A stretch of 64,000 nucleotides of DNA. Source: Streptomyces sp. TLI_171. Its GTDB lineage: Bacteria > Actinomycetota > Actinomycetes > Streptomycetales > Streptomycetaceae. The notes under the pieces were generated by a model. The model was not told the DNA's origin. It ran no database searches and saw nothing but the letters and a program-made list of their open reading frames with translations. Below, piece after piece: positions 1 through 8,873 of this stretch. Location of the stretch: assembly GCF_003610255.1 (NCBI RefSeq), contig NZ_RAPS01000001.1, positions 1,612,001 through 1,676,000 of the forward strand, given 5' to 3'. The translations under genes were made by a program, and so were the position numbers. Positions within the stretch are counted from its first letter, which is position 1. The number at the start of each line of letters is the position of its first letter.

Positions 1-391
1 CCAGCACCACCGCCGCCAGGGCCAGCGGCAGGCCGACGAGCCCGGCGACGCCGAGGTGCTCGCCCTGAAGCAGGCCGACGGTGACCGGCAGGACGGCCGA
101 GACCAGCGCTGTCACCGGCGAGAGCACGTTCATCGGGCCGATCGCCAGCGTCCGGTACAGCAGGGCGAAGGCCCCGGCCGAGGCCGCGCCGGAGGCCGCG
201 CCCCAGCCGACCGCTCCGGCGCCGAACCGGGCGCCGAGCACCGGCCACATCAGCAGTTCGACGGCCAGGCTGGCGGGCGCGGCGATCAGCACGGTGCGCA
301 GCACGTGCGCGCGGCGCGAGCCCAGGCCGCCGAGGAAGTCGGCGCAGCCGTAGGCGAGCGAGCTGCCGAGCGCCAGCAGCAGAGCGATCAT
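1..391 (-). CDS. EamA/DMT-family transporter, C-terminal part cut by window edge
   Basis: The minus-strand frame opens at ATG 391-389 and runs off the left edge, so about 130 N-terminal residues are present. The protein is a chain of hydrophobic, Ala/Leu/Gly-rich helices. It starts MIALLLALGSSLAYG and later has LLYRTLAIGPMNVLSPVTA, which fits the first half of the ten-helix drug/metabolite transporter (EamA) fold. The inferred role is export or exchange of a small metabolite across the cytoplasmic membrane; the substrate cannot be read. It is divergent from the acetyltransferase at 558, and the 166 bp between them must hold both promoters. Confidence 0.8.
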   Translation of the reverse strand, partial: MIALLLALGSSLAYGCADFLGGLGSRRAHVLRTVLIAAPASLAVELLMWPVLGARFGAGAVGWGAASGAASAGAFALLYRTLAIGPMNVLSPVTALVSAVLPVTVGLLQGEHLGVAGLVGLPLALAAVVL

Positions 392-557
392 GACGGTCCC
401 CCGGAGGTGGTGTGGAATGCCTCGAACGGTACAACAGGGTGCACGATCCAGACCAACATAGTGATCTCCGCCGTTGTTCCGACCCCACTCCGAGCCCACG
501 CGATCCCCAGCGGGAAAGCGTTTGCCGCACCGCCGCCCGACGTGCTCTGCTCGCCCC

Positions 558-1136
558 ATGCACGTCCGCCTGCGCACCGCCCGGCTGGTCCTCCGCCGCT
601 TCTCCCCCGCCGACCTGCCCGCGGTCACCGCGCTGTGCGGCGACCCCGAGGTCATGCGATACCTGGACGACGGCCGGCCGATCCCCGCCGACCGGGTCGC
701 GGACGAGCTGCTGCCGACCCTGCTGCGCGAGTACGCCGAGCTGCCCGACGGCCTCGGCTGCTGGGCGGTGGAGCGGGACGGCCGTTTCCTGGGGTGGGCG
801 GCGCTCCGGCCGGCCCGCTCGGTGGGCCTGGAGCACGGACCGGCGGGCGGCCTGGAGCTCGGCTACCGGCTGCTGCCCGCCGCCCGCGGCCGGAGCTTCG
901 CCACCGAGGCGTCCACCGCCCTGGTCACCGCCGCGTTCACCGAGCTGGGCGCCGAGCGGGTGGTGGCCACCACCATGGCGGTCAACACCGCCTCCCGCCG
1001 GGTCCTGGAGCGAACCGGGCTGCGCCACCTGCGGACGTTCTTCGCGCACTGGCCGGACCCGATCCCGGGCAGCGAGCAGGGCGACGTGGTGTACGGGCTG
1101 ACCCGCAGCGAGTGGGCGGCCCGGGTCGGCGACTGA
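558..1136 (+). CDS. GNAT-family N-acetyltransferase (RimJ/RimL-like)
   Basis: 192 residues. It begins MHVRLRTARLVLRRFSPAD, the usual opening of RimJ/RimL-type acetyltransferases, followed by the AVERDGRFLGWAAL strand pair, the acetyl-CoA region around GYRLLPAARGRSFATEA, and NTASRRVLERTGLR near the C-terminus. These enzymes move an acetyl group from acetyl-CoA to an amine on a protein N-terminus or a small molecule; the acceptor is unknown. ATG 558 was chosen because homologous families start within a few residues of the LRTxRLxLR motif. No clear Shine-Dalgarno precedes it, so the transcript may be leaderless. Confidence 0.85.
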   Translation: MHVRLRTARLVLRRFSPADLPAVTALCGDPEVMRYLDDGRPIPADRVADELLPTLLREYAELPDGLGCWAVERDGRFLGWAALRPARSVGLEHGPAGGLELGYRLLPAARGRSFATEASTALVTAAFTELGAERVVATTMAVNTASRRVLERTGLRHLRTFFAHWPDPIPGSEQGDVVYGLTRSEWAARVGD

Positions 1137-1362
1137 CGCCGCGCCGGAGCCGCAGCCGGCGGCGCCGAGGATGGGCGGCGAAGCCAGACCGACGCCCAGT
1201 GCACGACGAGTTGTCCAGACCATTGACGCCCCCGGTTCGCAGGCACTCCGCTCCTGCCCGACCGCTGCGATCAGGACCCTACGGGCGCGAACCGCCGTGG
1301 CGCGAAGGGTGGTTGGGGTTTCGGGTCAGGCAGGCTGCACCTTCTGTCCGGGTACATCCGAT

Positions 1363-1389
1363 TTGCTCACCGCCGCCCGTTTGTAGGAT
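1363..1389 (+). promoter_or_regulatory. Candidate promoter for the uppP leader
   Basis: TTGCTC at 1363-1368 and a good Streptomyces -10, TAGGAT at 1384-1389, are separated by 15 nt, slightly short of the ideal 17-18. It sits about 78 nt upstream of the leader ORF at 1467. The rest of the 330-bp gap 1137-1466 shows no gene that I can support. Confidence 0.45.
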
Positions 1390-1466
1390 CAAGTACACCT
1401 GAAGCCCTTATCATCTGGGCACCCCCGCGTCGCCGGGACACCCCACGAACGAACAGGACACACGCC

Positions 1467-1508
1467 ATGCTGAGCCACCGAGAGATATCCGCGGCGGGTG
1501 TCCGGTGA
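1467..1508 (+). CDS. 13-residue leader ORF coupled to uppP
   Basis: ATG 1467 opens a short frame encoding MLSHREISAAGVR and stops at TGA 1506-1508. Its stop overlaps the GTG start of uppP as GTGA, a geometry that normally gives translational coupling. AGGAC lies about 8 nt upstream of the ATG, whereas the uppP GTG itself has no good Shine-Dalgarno. Ribosomes therefore probably reach uppP by re-initiation from this ORF. Whether the peptide senses anything is unknown; no run of identical regulatory codons is visible. Confidence 0.5.
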   Translation: MLSHREISAAGVR

Positions 1509-2350
1509 TCAACTGGTTCCACGCGGCCGTACTCGGCCTGGTCCAGGGCCTGACCGAATTCCTCCCGGTCTCCTCCAGCGCCCACCTGCGCGTCTTCTCC
1601 GCCCTCGCCGGCTGGGACGACCCCGGCGCCGCCTTCACCGCCGTCACCCAGCTCGGCACCGAATCCGCCGTGCTCATCTACTTCCGGCGCGACATCGGCG
1701 CGATCATCAGAGCCTGGACCCTCTCGCTGTTCCGCTCCGAGTGGCGCCGCGACCCCAACGCCAGACTCGGCTGGTACGTCATCGTCGGCACCCTCCCGAT
1801 CGGCATCCTCGGCAAGCTCTTCCAGGACACCATCGAGACCACCCTGCGCGACCTCCGCCTGATCGGCACCACCCTCATCCTCTTCGGTGTCATCCTCGCC
1901 GTCGCCGACCGCTCCCGCGCCGTCCGCAACGCCCGCGGCATCGACTCCCTCACCTTCCCCCACGCCCTCATCTACGGCGCCGCCCAGTCCCTCGCCCTCA
2001 TCCCCGGCGTCTCCCGCTCCGGCGGCACCATCAGCGCCGGCCTCTTCCTCGGCTACAGCCGCGAGGCCGCCGCCCGCTACTCCTTCCTCCTCGCGATCCC
2101 CGCCGTCCTCGCCTCCGGCGGCCTCGAACTCCTCAAGATCGGCGAAGGCCCCGCCCCCGCCTGGGGACCCACCGTCCTCGCCACCCTCATCGCCTTCGCC
2201 GTCGGCTACGCCGCCATCGCCTGGTTCCTCAAATACATCTCCCACCACAGCTTCATGCCGTTCGTCATCTACCGGATCCTCCTCGGCATCACCATCATCG
2301 CCCTCGTCACCGCCGGTACCCTCGCCCCCGACGCAGGCGCCCTGCACTGA
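1505..2350 (+). CDS. uppP: Undecaprenyl-diphosphatase UppP (BacA)
   Basis: 281 residues, the usual family length, made largely of membrane helices. The first signature GLTEFLPVSSSAHL (Glu18, Ser23-25, His27) and the second PGVSRSGGTISAG are intact; these carry the catalytic Glu, Ser, His and Arg of the BacA family. The enzyme dephosphorylates undecaprenyl diphosphate in the cytoplasmic membrane. This recycles the lipid carrier for peptidoglycan, teichoic acid and exopolysaccharide, and overproduction gives bacitracin resistance. The start is GTG 1505, overlapping the leader ORF stop. A strong nested hairpin follows at 2365. Confidence 0.95.
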   Translation: MINWFHAAVLGLVQGLTEFLPVSSSAHLRVFSALAGWDDPGAAFTAVTQLGTESAVLIYFRRDIGAIIRAWTLSLFRSEWRRDPNARLGWYVIVGTLPIGILGKLFQDTIETTLRDLRLIGTTLILFGVILAVADRSRAVRNARGIDSLTFPHALIYGAAQSLALIPGVSRSGGTISAGLFLGYSREAAARYSFLLAIPAVLASGGLELLKIGEGPAPAWGPTVLATLIAFAVGYAAIAWFLKYISHHSFMPFVIYRILLGITIIALVTAGTLAPDAGALH

Positions 2351-2364
2351 CGAAGCCGCACCCC

Positions 2365-2404
2365 GGAGGGGCGGGAACCGGAGGACTCCGGGGCCCGCCC
2401 CTCC
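2365..2404 (+). terminator. Nested hairpin terminator after uppP
   Basis: GGAGGGGCGGG at 2365-2375 pairs with CCCGCCCCTCC at 2394-2404 (11 bp). A second inner hairpin, CCGGAG/CTCCGG, lies inside the loop. It starts 15 nt past the uppP stop and has no U-tract, as is common in actinomycetes. Confidence 0.65.
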
Positions 2405-2469
2405 GCCGTTGCCCGACACGCCGCCCGGATCCACCCCCGAGTCGATCTGACGTTTGATTGGATCGCGGT

Positions 2470-2919
2470 ATGACACTCGCTTGGAAACTGGTCGTGGACA
2501 GTGCGGACGCCCCCGCCATCGCCGAGTTCTGGGCCGCCGCCCTCGAGTACCGCGTCGAGGACCCCACCGCCCTGATCGACTCCCTGCTCGCCGACGGCCG
2601 GCTCCCCGAAGCCGCCGTCACCGAACGCGGCGGCCGCAAGCTCTTCCGCGGCTACTCCGCCGTCCGCCACCCCGACGACCCGTTCGACCCGCTCAGCGAC
2701 ATCGGCAAGGGCCGCCGCATCCTCTTCCAGGACGTCCCCGAGCCCAAGACCGGCAAGAACCGCCTGCACCTCGACATCCACTCCGACGGCCACCTCGAAG
2801 CGGTCGTCACCCGCCTCGAATCCCTCGGCGCCACCCGGGTCCAGGAGCACGACCAGGGCCCCGTCGGCCACTGGTGGGTCATGCGGGACCCCGAGGGCAA
2901 CGAGTTCTGCGTCGCCTGA
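2470..2919 (+). CDS. VOC-family (glyoxalase-like) protein
   Basis: 149 residues. It begins MTLAWKLVVDSADAPAIAEFWAAAL and ends GPVGHWWVMRDPEGNEFCVA, the paired beta-alpha-beta-beta-beta opening and the DPEGNEFC closing motif of one-domain vicinal-oxygen-chelate proteins. The closing motif supplies the conserved metal-ligand Glu region. The function within the VOC group cannot be assigned; actinomycete relatives are usually uncharacterised. ATG 2470 is preferred over an in-frame TTG at 2458 because of the start codon and the fit to the first strand. Confidence 0.85.
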   Translation: MTLAWKLVVDSADAPAIAEFWAAALEYRVEDPTALIDSLLADGRLPEAAVTERGGRKLFRGYSAVRHPDDPFDPLSDIGKGRRILFQDVPEPKTGKNRLHLDIHSDGHLEAVVTRLESLGATRVQEHDQGPVGHWWVMRDPEGNEFCVA

Positions 2920-3003
2920 CGGCCCGTCACCCCGGCGCTCCGCCGCCCCGCCGGCTGCGGACGCGTCGGGCGATCCGGCATGATGGCGGGCACGACCGCG
3001 TGA

Positions 3004-3348
3004 AGAGCACCGCGTCCGGGCCGTCGGCCGTACTGGCTGAAGGACCCGTCCTGGCACACCGTCGCCACCGACGCCGGGCGCGCCTGCGCCACCTGCGGCG
3101 GTGCCGCCGGCTGCTACATCCACCGCTACCACCCGCCGGAGTCCGGCTCGTACGAGCGCTGCATAGCCTTCGCCTGGTGCCCCGAGTGCCGGGTGTTCGG
3201 CAGCTCGCTGGTCCACATCCCGCGCCGCCGCGCCCTGGCCGACCCGCTCGCCGCGCTGACCGGCCGCGAACGCGAACGCCTCCTGCGCGGCCCCGAGGCC
3301 GAGTTGGTCGCCCACCTGGCCCGGTTGGCGCGCCGGAGCCGGGAGTGA
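3004..3348 (+). pseudogene. Cys-rich small protein without a usable start (zinc-ribbon-like)
   Basis: This frame has strong coding character and reads RPYWLKDPSWHTVAT, then CATCGG with a further Cys, then FAWCPECRVFG, and ends in a charged helical tail at TGA 3346. The CxxC and CxxC pairs look like a zinc-ribbon. There is no ATG, GTG or TTG before codon 62. In the same frame, ATGs at 2980 and 2983 are cut off by TGA 3001-3003, and a GTG at 3000 opens the neighbouring frame. The simplest reading is a recent frameshift or nonsense mutation; a CTG start (codon 12) or sequencing error is possible. I do not recognise the function. Confidence 0.5.
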
Positions 3349-3376
3349 CCGCGCAGCAGGCGGGCGCCTCCGGCGG

Positions 3377-4102
3377 CTACCGGCTCGGGCGGCGGCGGAG
3401 GGCCAGGGCGACCAGGGTGCCGAGCACGGCGAGGCCGGCCAGGCTGCCGAGCACGATCGCGGTGGTGCTGGTGCCGCCGTCGTCCTTCTTGGCCGCCGGT
3501 GCCGCCGAGGCCGTGGTGACGGCGGGGGTCGACGGTGCGGCAGCCGACGGCGAGGGCGTCGCGGAGGCGGACGGCGACGGGCCGGCGGCGGCCGGGGCCA
3601 GCGGGGTGGCTCCGGCGGCGGCCGGGCGGAGGGCGAGGACGGGCGCCGGGTGGGCCGGCTTGGTGTCGCCCTGCGGGAGTTCGATCCACCGGTCGGTGTG
3701 GCCGTCGGAGTAGTCGACCAGGGTCTTGAAGACCACCGAGGCGGCGTCCGGGAGTTGACGGACCTTCACCGTGTACTCGGCGGCCGTGCCGGGCGCGAGC
3801 GCCGGCCCGGCGACGGCGTAGCCGTCGGCGGTGGCAGTGAGCGTCCAGCCGGTGGGGGCCTTGACCAGCGTGACGTCGGCGGGGGCCAGGCCCGCGGGCA
3901 GCGCGACCTTGACGTCGGTGATCCCCGCGGTGGAGGACTCGCCCTCGGCCGAGAAGCTCACCTCGGCGCCGACGGCGAGCGCCTGCGCGGTCGAGGAGTC
4001 GACCTCGACGTGCGCGGCGGCGGTACCGGCCGCGCCGAGGGCCAGGCCCAGCGCGGCCACGGGCACCAGGACACGGCGGAGGACTCGCGATCGCTGCTGC
4101 AT
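3377..4102 (-). CDS. YcnI-like DUF1775 copper-binding membrane protein
   Basis: 241 residues. A signal peptide (about 1-30) ends AGTAAAHVEVD, which exposes a His at the mature N-terminus as in YcnI/DUF1775 proteins, where that His joins a Trp to bind Cu(II). The extracytoplasmic beta domain runs to about residue 145. A Ser/Pro/Ala linker (about 160-205), one membrane helix (about 212-232) and an RRRPSR tail follow. The protein should sit on the outer face of the membrane. YcnI partners such as CopC/CopD are not next door, which makes a copper role an inference. It shares orientation and a 9-bp gap with the HEAT gene but need not be functionally linked. Confidence 0.85.
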   Translation of the reverse strand: MQQRSRVLRRVLVPVAALGLALGAAGTAAAHVEVDSSTAQALAVGAEVSFSAEGESSTAGITDVKVALPAGLAPADVTLVKAPTGWTLTATADGYAVAGPALAPGTAAEYTVKVRQLPDAASVVFKTLVDYSDGHTDRWIELPQGDTKPAHPAPVLALRPAAAGATPLAPAAAGPSPSASATPSPSAAAPSTPAVTTASAAPAAKKDDGGTSTTAIVLGSLAGLAVLGTLVALALRRRPSR

Positions 4103-4111
4103 GGGGGAACC

Positions 4112-5539
4112 CTACCGGTCCCGGGCGGTGAGGCGGCCGCGCACGGCGGCGTGCACCTCGGCCTCCTCGGCCGGATCGGCGGCCAGTCGGCGCAGTCGTT
4201 CGAGCACCCGGGCGTCACCGGTGGTGGTGACATGGGTGGCGGCGAGCTCGCGGGTGGACTCCTCGCAGTCCCACAGGCACTCGACCGCGGGGCCCTCGCC
4301 GAAGTACGGATCGGTGACGGCGAGCGCCTGGGCGGCGCGGCCGCGCAGCTCGGAGGAGGCGGCCTCGCCGTAGACGTGCCGCAGGGCGGGGACCGCGGCG
4401 TGCGCGCGGAGCCGGCCGACGCCGTCGACCAGGCTGCCGAGGCCGGTGCCGGTCACGCCGTTCAGCGAGATCCACTGGTGCAGGGCGGCGACCACCAGCG
4501 GTGCGTCGCACGGGTCACCGGCGTCCGCGAGGAGGCGGACGGCGGCCTGGCCGAGGGCGCTGTCCGCGCTGCCGGTCGCCGGGTCGGCCCAGCGGCGGGC
4601 GTGCGCGAGCGCCTCGGGACCTCGCATCCGGCCGAGCAGTTCCAGCGCGGTGGTGACCACCCGGTGGTCCAGGTCGGCGGCGGCGGTCTCGATGAACTCG
4701 GCGGCCGCGGCGTCCCGTTGCTCGACCAGGTGGCGGAGCGCTGCGCAGCGGGCGCCGGGCGGCCCGTCGGCGGCGGCGTCGTGCAGCAGGGGTGCGTCCT
4801 CGGGGCGGACCACGGCGGTCAGGCAGCGGGCCGCGGCGGCGGCCCGGCGGGCCAGCGACTGCGGGTCGGTGCCCTCGCCCTGGTCGGCCCAGGCGAGCAC
4901 GTCGGCGGTGGACCAGCCGGGGGTGACGCCGGGGCGGTTGAGCTGCCGCTGCCACAGGTCGAACGGGGACTGCTCGCTCGCGGCGGCGACCCGCGGGTGG
5001 TGGACGGCCCACAGCCGCCACACCCGGGGCTCGTACGCGGCGCGGATGGCGGCGCGCAGCTCGGCCTCGCCCTCCGGATCGGCGGGGAACCGGCCTAGGA
5101 CGGCGGGGGCGAGCGCGAGCAGGGCCTCGTCGGAGTCGCGCAGGGCGAGTTCGTCGAGGGCCCAGGCCCAGTTGGCCCCGGTGGCGGTGTAGGCGCGCAG
5201 CAGGTCGAGGGCGTCCCGGCGGCCGTAGCCGGCCAAGTGGCCGAGCACGGCGAGGGCGAGGCCGGTGCGGGCCTCGTCGTTGTCGACGTCGTCCTCGGGC
5301 GAGTGGAGGTGGAGTTCGAGGCCGGTGAGGGGGGCCTCGAGCTCCATGTAGAGCCGCGCGTAGTACAAGGAGCGGTTCTCGACCTGCCAGTCGGCGCGGG
5401 GATCGTTGGTCACGCAACTCTCGACGGCGGCGATCGCCTCGTCGCGGTCTGCGGCCAACGCATGCAGCTGCCCGTCTCCGCGGCCTCTCTGCAGGAGGCC
5501 GAGGAGGCTGGCGCTGGGCGCTATCACTGGCTCGAACAT
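4112..5539 (-). CDS. HEAT-repeat protein
   Basis: 475 residues from ATG 5539, beginning MFEPVIAPSASLLGLLQRGR. That opening and the segment DWQVENRSLYYARLY are typical of a conserved Streptomyces HEAT-repeat family. Longer frames to 5605 add a low-complexity leader and are rejected. The body is almost all paired helices with repeated Ala/Leu-rich cores, as in an armadillo/HEAT solenoid. Such proteins are protein-interaction scaffolds. No catalytic motif is visible and I cannot name a partner. Confidence 0.8.
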   Translation of the reverse strand: MFEPVIAPSASLLGLLQRGRGDGQLHALAADRDEAIAAVESCVTNDPRADWQVENRSLYYARLYMELEAPLTGLELHLHSPEDDVDNDEARTGLALAVLGHLAGYGRRDALDLLRAYTATGANWAWALDELALRDSDEALLALAPAVLGRFPADPEGEAELRAAIRAAYEPRVWRLWAVHHPRVAAASEQSPFDLWQRQLNRPGVTPGWSTADVLAWADQGEGTDPQSLARRAAAAARCLTAVVRPEDAPLLHDAAADGPPGARCAALRHLVEQRDAAAAEFIETAAADLDHRVVTTALELLGRMRGPEALAHARRWADPATGSADSALGQAAVRLLADAGDPCDAPLVVAALHQWISLNGVTGTGLGSLVDGVGRLRAHAAVPALRHVYGEAASSELRGRAAQALAVTDPYFGEGPAVECLWDCEESTRELAATHVTTTGDARVLERLRRLAADPAEEAEVHAAVRGRLTARDR

Positions 5540-5803
5540 GAGGTCAGCATCCGTTGCGGCGGTCGTCGTGGCAACGGGATTTCCGTCGCCGGGGTCGGTT
5601 GGCACAGCTCAGGCGCCCGGGCGCCGGAATCACCGAAGGTTACCGCCTGGGTGGCCGATCTGCACACAGGGCAACGGGATTCGACGCCGTGACCGGCTCG
5701 AACAACGGCCCGTCCGTACCGGATCGACCGGTTCCGGGCGGTGCGTCTGCCCTTTCCTGATTGTGACGAGTGTCCCGTTCTCCTCTCGGGGCCGCCGCGG
5801 CGG

Positions 5804-7288
5804 TCAGATCGGCCGCGGCGTCCGCGGGGCGGGGAGCGCGGCGTGGATCTGCTCGCGGAGTTCGGCGACGGCGGGCAGCCCCTGGTAGCGGGTGGAGAGC
5901 CGGTACATCTCGCGCAGCCGGTCCCAGGTGCGCTTGGAGGAGGTGTCGTTGATCGAGACGAGGGCGAGCTTCGCCTGTACCTGGGCCTCGTCGGGTTCGC
6001 CGGAGATCCAGTGGATGGACGCCAGGGTGATCCGGTCGAGCAGCGCGGAGCGCTCCCGGCCGGTGCGCTGGCGCAGCCGGATGGCCTCCTGGGCGTGGCG
6101 GGTGGCGAGCGGCACGGCGCCGGGGTCGTGCTCGGCCAGGGTCCGGTAGACCAGGGCCTGCATGCCGTGCAGTTCGGCCTCGTTGAACAGCTGCATCCAG
6201 CTGGGGGCGGGCTCGGGAGCGTCCTGGACGAAGAGCTCCTCGGCCTCGCCGAGGACCCGGCGGGTGGCTTCGGAGCGGCCGAGCGAGGCCTGCGCCCAGG
6301 CCTCGACGGTGTGCAGCATGGCGCGGGTGCGGGGCTGCGCGCCGTCGCCGGGGCCGGCGCTGGCGTTGGCCAGCTGCATCAGTTCGAGGGCGTCGTCGGC
6401 CCGGCCGAGGTGGAGCATCTGGCGGGCCGCGCGGGAGATCGCCTCGCCGGCCCGGGGGCGGTCGTCGGCCTCCTTGGCGGCCTGCGCGGCGATCACGAAG
6501 TAGCGCTGGGCGGTGGGTTCGAGGCCGACGTCGTGCGACATCCAGCCGGCCAGCACCGCGAGGTTGGCGGCGACCGTCCACAGCCGGCGTTCCAGCGCGG
6601 GCGGGTGGCCGTGGGTGAGCAGGCCGCCGACCTCGTTGAGCTGGCCGACCACGGCCTTGCGCTGGAGTCCGCCGCCGCGGGAGGCGTCCCAGGCGCGGAA
6701 CACCTCGACGGAGCGTTCCAGGGCGAGGACCTCGTCGTCGCCGACCGGCCCGGGTTCGTAGACGTCGGAGAGGGGGCGGGGGCCGCCCTGGGTGAGGACG
6801 TGGCGGGGGCCGGGGCGGGCGGCCGCCTCGGCGACGGCCCCTCCGGTCAGCCAGTCGTGCAGGTTGTCGGCGATGACCGCGCCGGCCGCGAGGGCCGCGG
6901 AGGCGCCGACCAGTCCGCGTCTGTTCAGCATGAGGTCCATTCCCGTGAACTCGGTGAGGACCGCGGCCGTCCGATCCGGTACCCAGGGATCCCTCGGCGG
7001 TGCTGCCGTGCTGCCGGACCTGGTGGGCCGGTGTCGTTCGAGACCGAGGTCCTCGGTGGTGACGACACGGCCGAGCCGCTCCGTGAACACGGCGGCCAGC
7101 ACCCTCGGCACCGGGTCGCGCGGGATCTCGCCGTGCTCGATCCAGCGCCGGACCCGGGAGGTGTCGGTGGACAGCTGCTGCTCGCCCAGTGCCGCACCGC
7201 GCCGGTTGACCAGCCGCGCCAGCTCGCCCTTCGACCATCCGGTCAGGGCGAAGTGGTCGGCCAGTCTGGTGTTCGGCCCCTTGCTCAA
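5804..7288 (-). CDS. nsdA: NsdA-family developmental regulator
   Basis: 494 residues. The N-terminus [20 protein letters not shown], the HTH-like segment [20 protein letters not shown], and [18 protein letters not shown] match what I know of NsdA, a Streptomyces negative regulator of sporulation and antibiotic production. The C-terminal half is TPR-like helical repeats ending [17 protein letters not shown] hydrophobic stretch follows the twin Arg at about residue 125-145. The start is TTG 7288, chosen because GGGGG lies 6 nt upstream and the frame further up has no support. A perfect inverted repeat lies 28 nt before the start and could be an operator. The NsdA name rests on remembered family sequence, not a search. 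Confidence 0.75.
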   Translation of the reverse strand: MSKGPNTRLADHFALTGWSKGELARLVNRRGAALGEQQLSTDTSRVRRWIEHGEIPRDPVPRVLAAVFTERLGRVVTTEDLGLERHRPTRSGSTAAPPRDPWVPDRTAAVLTEFTGMDLMLNRRGLVGASAALAAGAVIADNLHDWLTGGAVAEAAARPGPRHVLTQGGPRPLSDVYEPGPVGDDEVLALERSVEVFRAWDASRGGGLQRKAVVGQLNEVGGLLTHGHPPALERRLWTVAANLAVLAGWMSHDVGLEPTAQRYFVIAAQAAKEADDRPRAGEAISRAARQMLHLGRADDALELMQLANASAGPGDGAQPRTRAMLHTVEAWAQASLGRSEATRRVLGEAEELFVQDAPEPAPSWMQLFNEAELHGMQALVYRTLAEHDPGAVPLATRHAQEAIRLRQRTGRERSALLDRITLASIHWISGEPDEAQVQAKLALVSINDTSSKRTWDRLREMYRLSTRYQGLPAVAELREQIHAALPAPRTPRPI

Positions 7289-7316
7289 CTGAAGCCCCCA
7301 GGTTCCTCGGCTGAAA

Positions 7317-7338
7317 GTGACAGTAGTGGCTCTGTCAC
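7317..7338 (-). promoter_or_regulatory. Palindrome upstream of the nsdA-like gene
   Basis: GTGACAG at 7317-7323 and CTGTCAC at 7332-7338 form a perfect 7-bp inverted repeat with an 8-nt spacer. It lies 28 nt upstream of the TTG start, in the place expected for an operator overlapping a promoter. Confidence 0.5.
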
Positions 7339-7705
7339 ATGCCAAGCGACCATTCGCCATGGTTCGCCAGGGTGCGCTACGTGGTGTGCCAGTGCCGATC
7401 GGGTGTCAGGTAGGTATGCGCCACCCCGACTTCACGTCGGAACAGCCCCCGACCGGCCCGGACCTCGACCCGACGGCCCGTCAGGAGGCCTCCCGGACCC
7501 AGCGGTCCGGGGGGTGGCGCGGATGGGTGGCGCGGGGGCGCCGGGCATGGCACGGCGGTCGGAGCGGACGCACTTCCCCAGGGTGCGGACGTCTCCGGCG
7601 GACCGGCTCCGTGCCCGGCGCCCGCGCCCCACCCGGCGGCCCGACCCCAACAGAACCGGGCCACCCGAAGCTTTGCCGCCGGCCAGGAAGGACCCTCACC
7701 CGCTC
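7339..7705. other. Intergenic region between nsdA-like and APH-like genes
   Basis: About 370 bp with no frame that has coding character on either strand. It must carry the promoter of the gene at 7706. AGGAAGGA at 7685-7692 is the likely ribosome-binding site, 13 nt before that ATG. I see no other structure that I trust. Confidence 0.5.
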
Positions 7706-8866
7706 ATGTACTCCACAGCCAGTTCCGGAACCCGCCCCTCGGCCCCGATCGGAGCGGAGGCCGCACCCGTGCGCCAGTCGCGCCCCGGTCTGCGCCCGCC
7801 GACCGCCGGTTCGGGCCGTCCCGCCCCGCGCGCCGCCGAACTGCGCGACCCGCGCGGGCGCACCACCCTGGTGACCCGTCCGATGCCGGAGCAGGCCGGC
7901 AGGCTCGGCAGGCCGGCCGTGGGCCGCGCCCCGGAGGCGTTCGTCGACCGGGTGGATCCGGCCGCGCTGCAGACCCCGGCGGTGCGCGCGGTGCTGGCCA
8001 ACGTGGCGCGGATATGTCCCGCGTTCCTGCCGCGGCAGGTGCTGCGGGAGGGCAGCCGGCACATCCTGATCGCGGGCACCATCGGCCGCGCCCCGGTGGT
8101 GGCGAAGTGCCTGGCGCCGGGGGCGCTGCGCAGCGCGCAGGCGGAGCAGCTGGTGGAGCGCTTCCACCACGAGGTGGCGGTGTACCGGGCGTTCGTGCGG
8201 CACCGCCCGCCGGTCCGGCTGCCGCGGCTGGTGGCGGCCGACCACGACCGCTGCGTGCTGGTGCTGGAGCGGGTGCCGGGCCGGCCGGCGGCCCGCGAGC
8301 GGCACCCGGTGAACGCGCCGACGCCGGGCGAGGTGCGGGCGGTGCTGGGTTCGGTGCGAACGCTGAACCTGTGGCGGCCGCCGACGGACGTGTTCGGCAA
8401 GCCGCTGGACTACCAGACCGAGATCGCCCGGTTCCACTCGGTGGGCCTGCTGACCGACCGGGACGCGGGCGACCTGCGGGGCCTGCTGCACGGCCTGGCC
8501 TCGGTGCCGTGGCAGCTGAACCACGGTGACGCGCTGCTGGGCAACATCCTGCTGGCCCCGTCGGGTCCGGTGCTGCTGGACTGGGAGCAGGCCGGCTGGT
8601 ACCTGCCGGGCTACGACCTGGCGGTGCTCTGGAGCGTGCTGTCGGGCGACACCGCGGCGCGCCGCCAGATCAGTCAACTCGCCCAGTCCGGCGGCACCTT
8701 GGCGCGGGACGCGTTCCTGGTGAACCTGGTCCTGGTGCTGATGCGCGAGCTGCGGCTGCACGACGTGCCGGGTGCGGGCGAGGAGCAGCGGATCATGATC
8801 CGCCGGCTGTACGACGACGCGGCGCTGGCCCGCCGCGCGGTCCGCGCGGCCGTCGGCACCCGCTGA
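7706..8866 (+). CDS. Aminoglycoside-phosphotransferase-fold kinase
   Basis: 386 residues. About 100 N-terminal residues are Pro/Arg-rich and probably disordered. The rest has the APH fold: a Lys in [10 protein letters not shown], a catalytic loop [14 protein letters not shown] (His-Gly-Asp with Asn downstream) and [10 protein letters not shown] for the metal-binding Asp. It should transfer phosphate from ATP to a hydroxyl or amino substrate in the cytoplasm. Actinomycetes hold many such kinases acting on unknown small molecules, so resistance is not implied. ATG 7706 was chosen within a much longer open frame that has no support upstream. Confidence 0.8.
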   Translation: MYSTASSGTRPSAPIGAEAAPVRQSRPGLRPPTAGSGRPAPRAAELRDPRGRTTLVTRPMPEQAGRLGRPAVGRAPEAFVDRVDPAALQTPAVRAVLANVARICPAFLPRQVLREGSRHILIAGTIGRAPVVAKCLAPGALRSAQAEQLVERFHHEVAVYRAFVRHRPPVRLPRLVAADHDRCVLVLERVPGRPAARERHPVNAPTPGEVRAVLGSVRTLNLWRPPTDVFGKPLDYQTEIARFHSVGLLTDRDAGDLRGLLHGLASVPWQLNHGDALLGNILLAPSGPVLLDWEQAGWYLPGYDLAVLWSVLSGDTAARRQISQLAQSGGTLARDAFLVNLVLVLMRELRLHDVPGAGEEQRIMIRRLYDDAALARRAVRAAVGTR

Positions 8867-8873
8867 CGGGTGG

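Noticed and set aside
5741..7705. Upstream extension of the APH-like frame
   Set aside because: The frame is open only because it is antisense to the nsdA-like gene and then crosses the intergenic gap; ATG 7706 begins the real protein.
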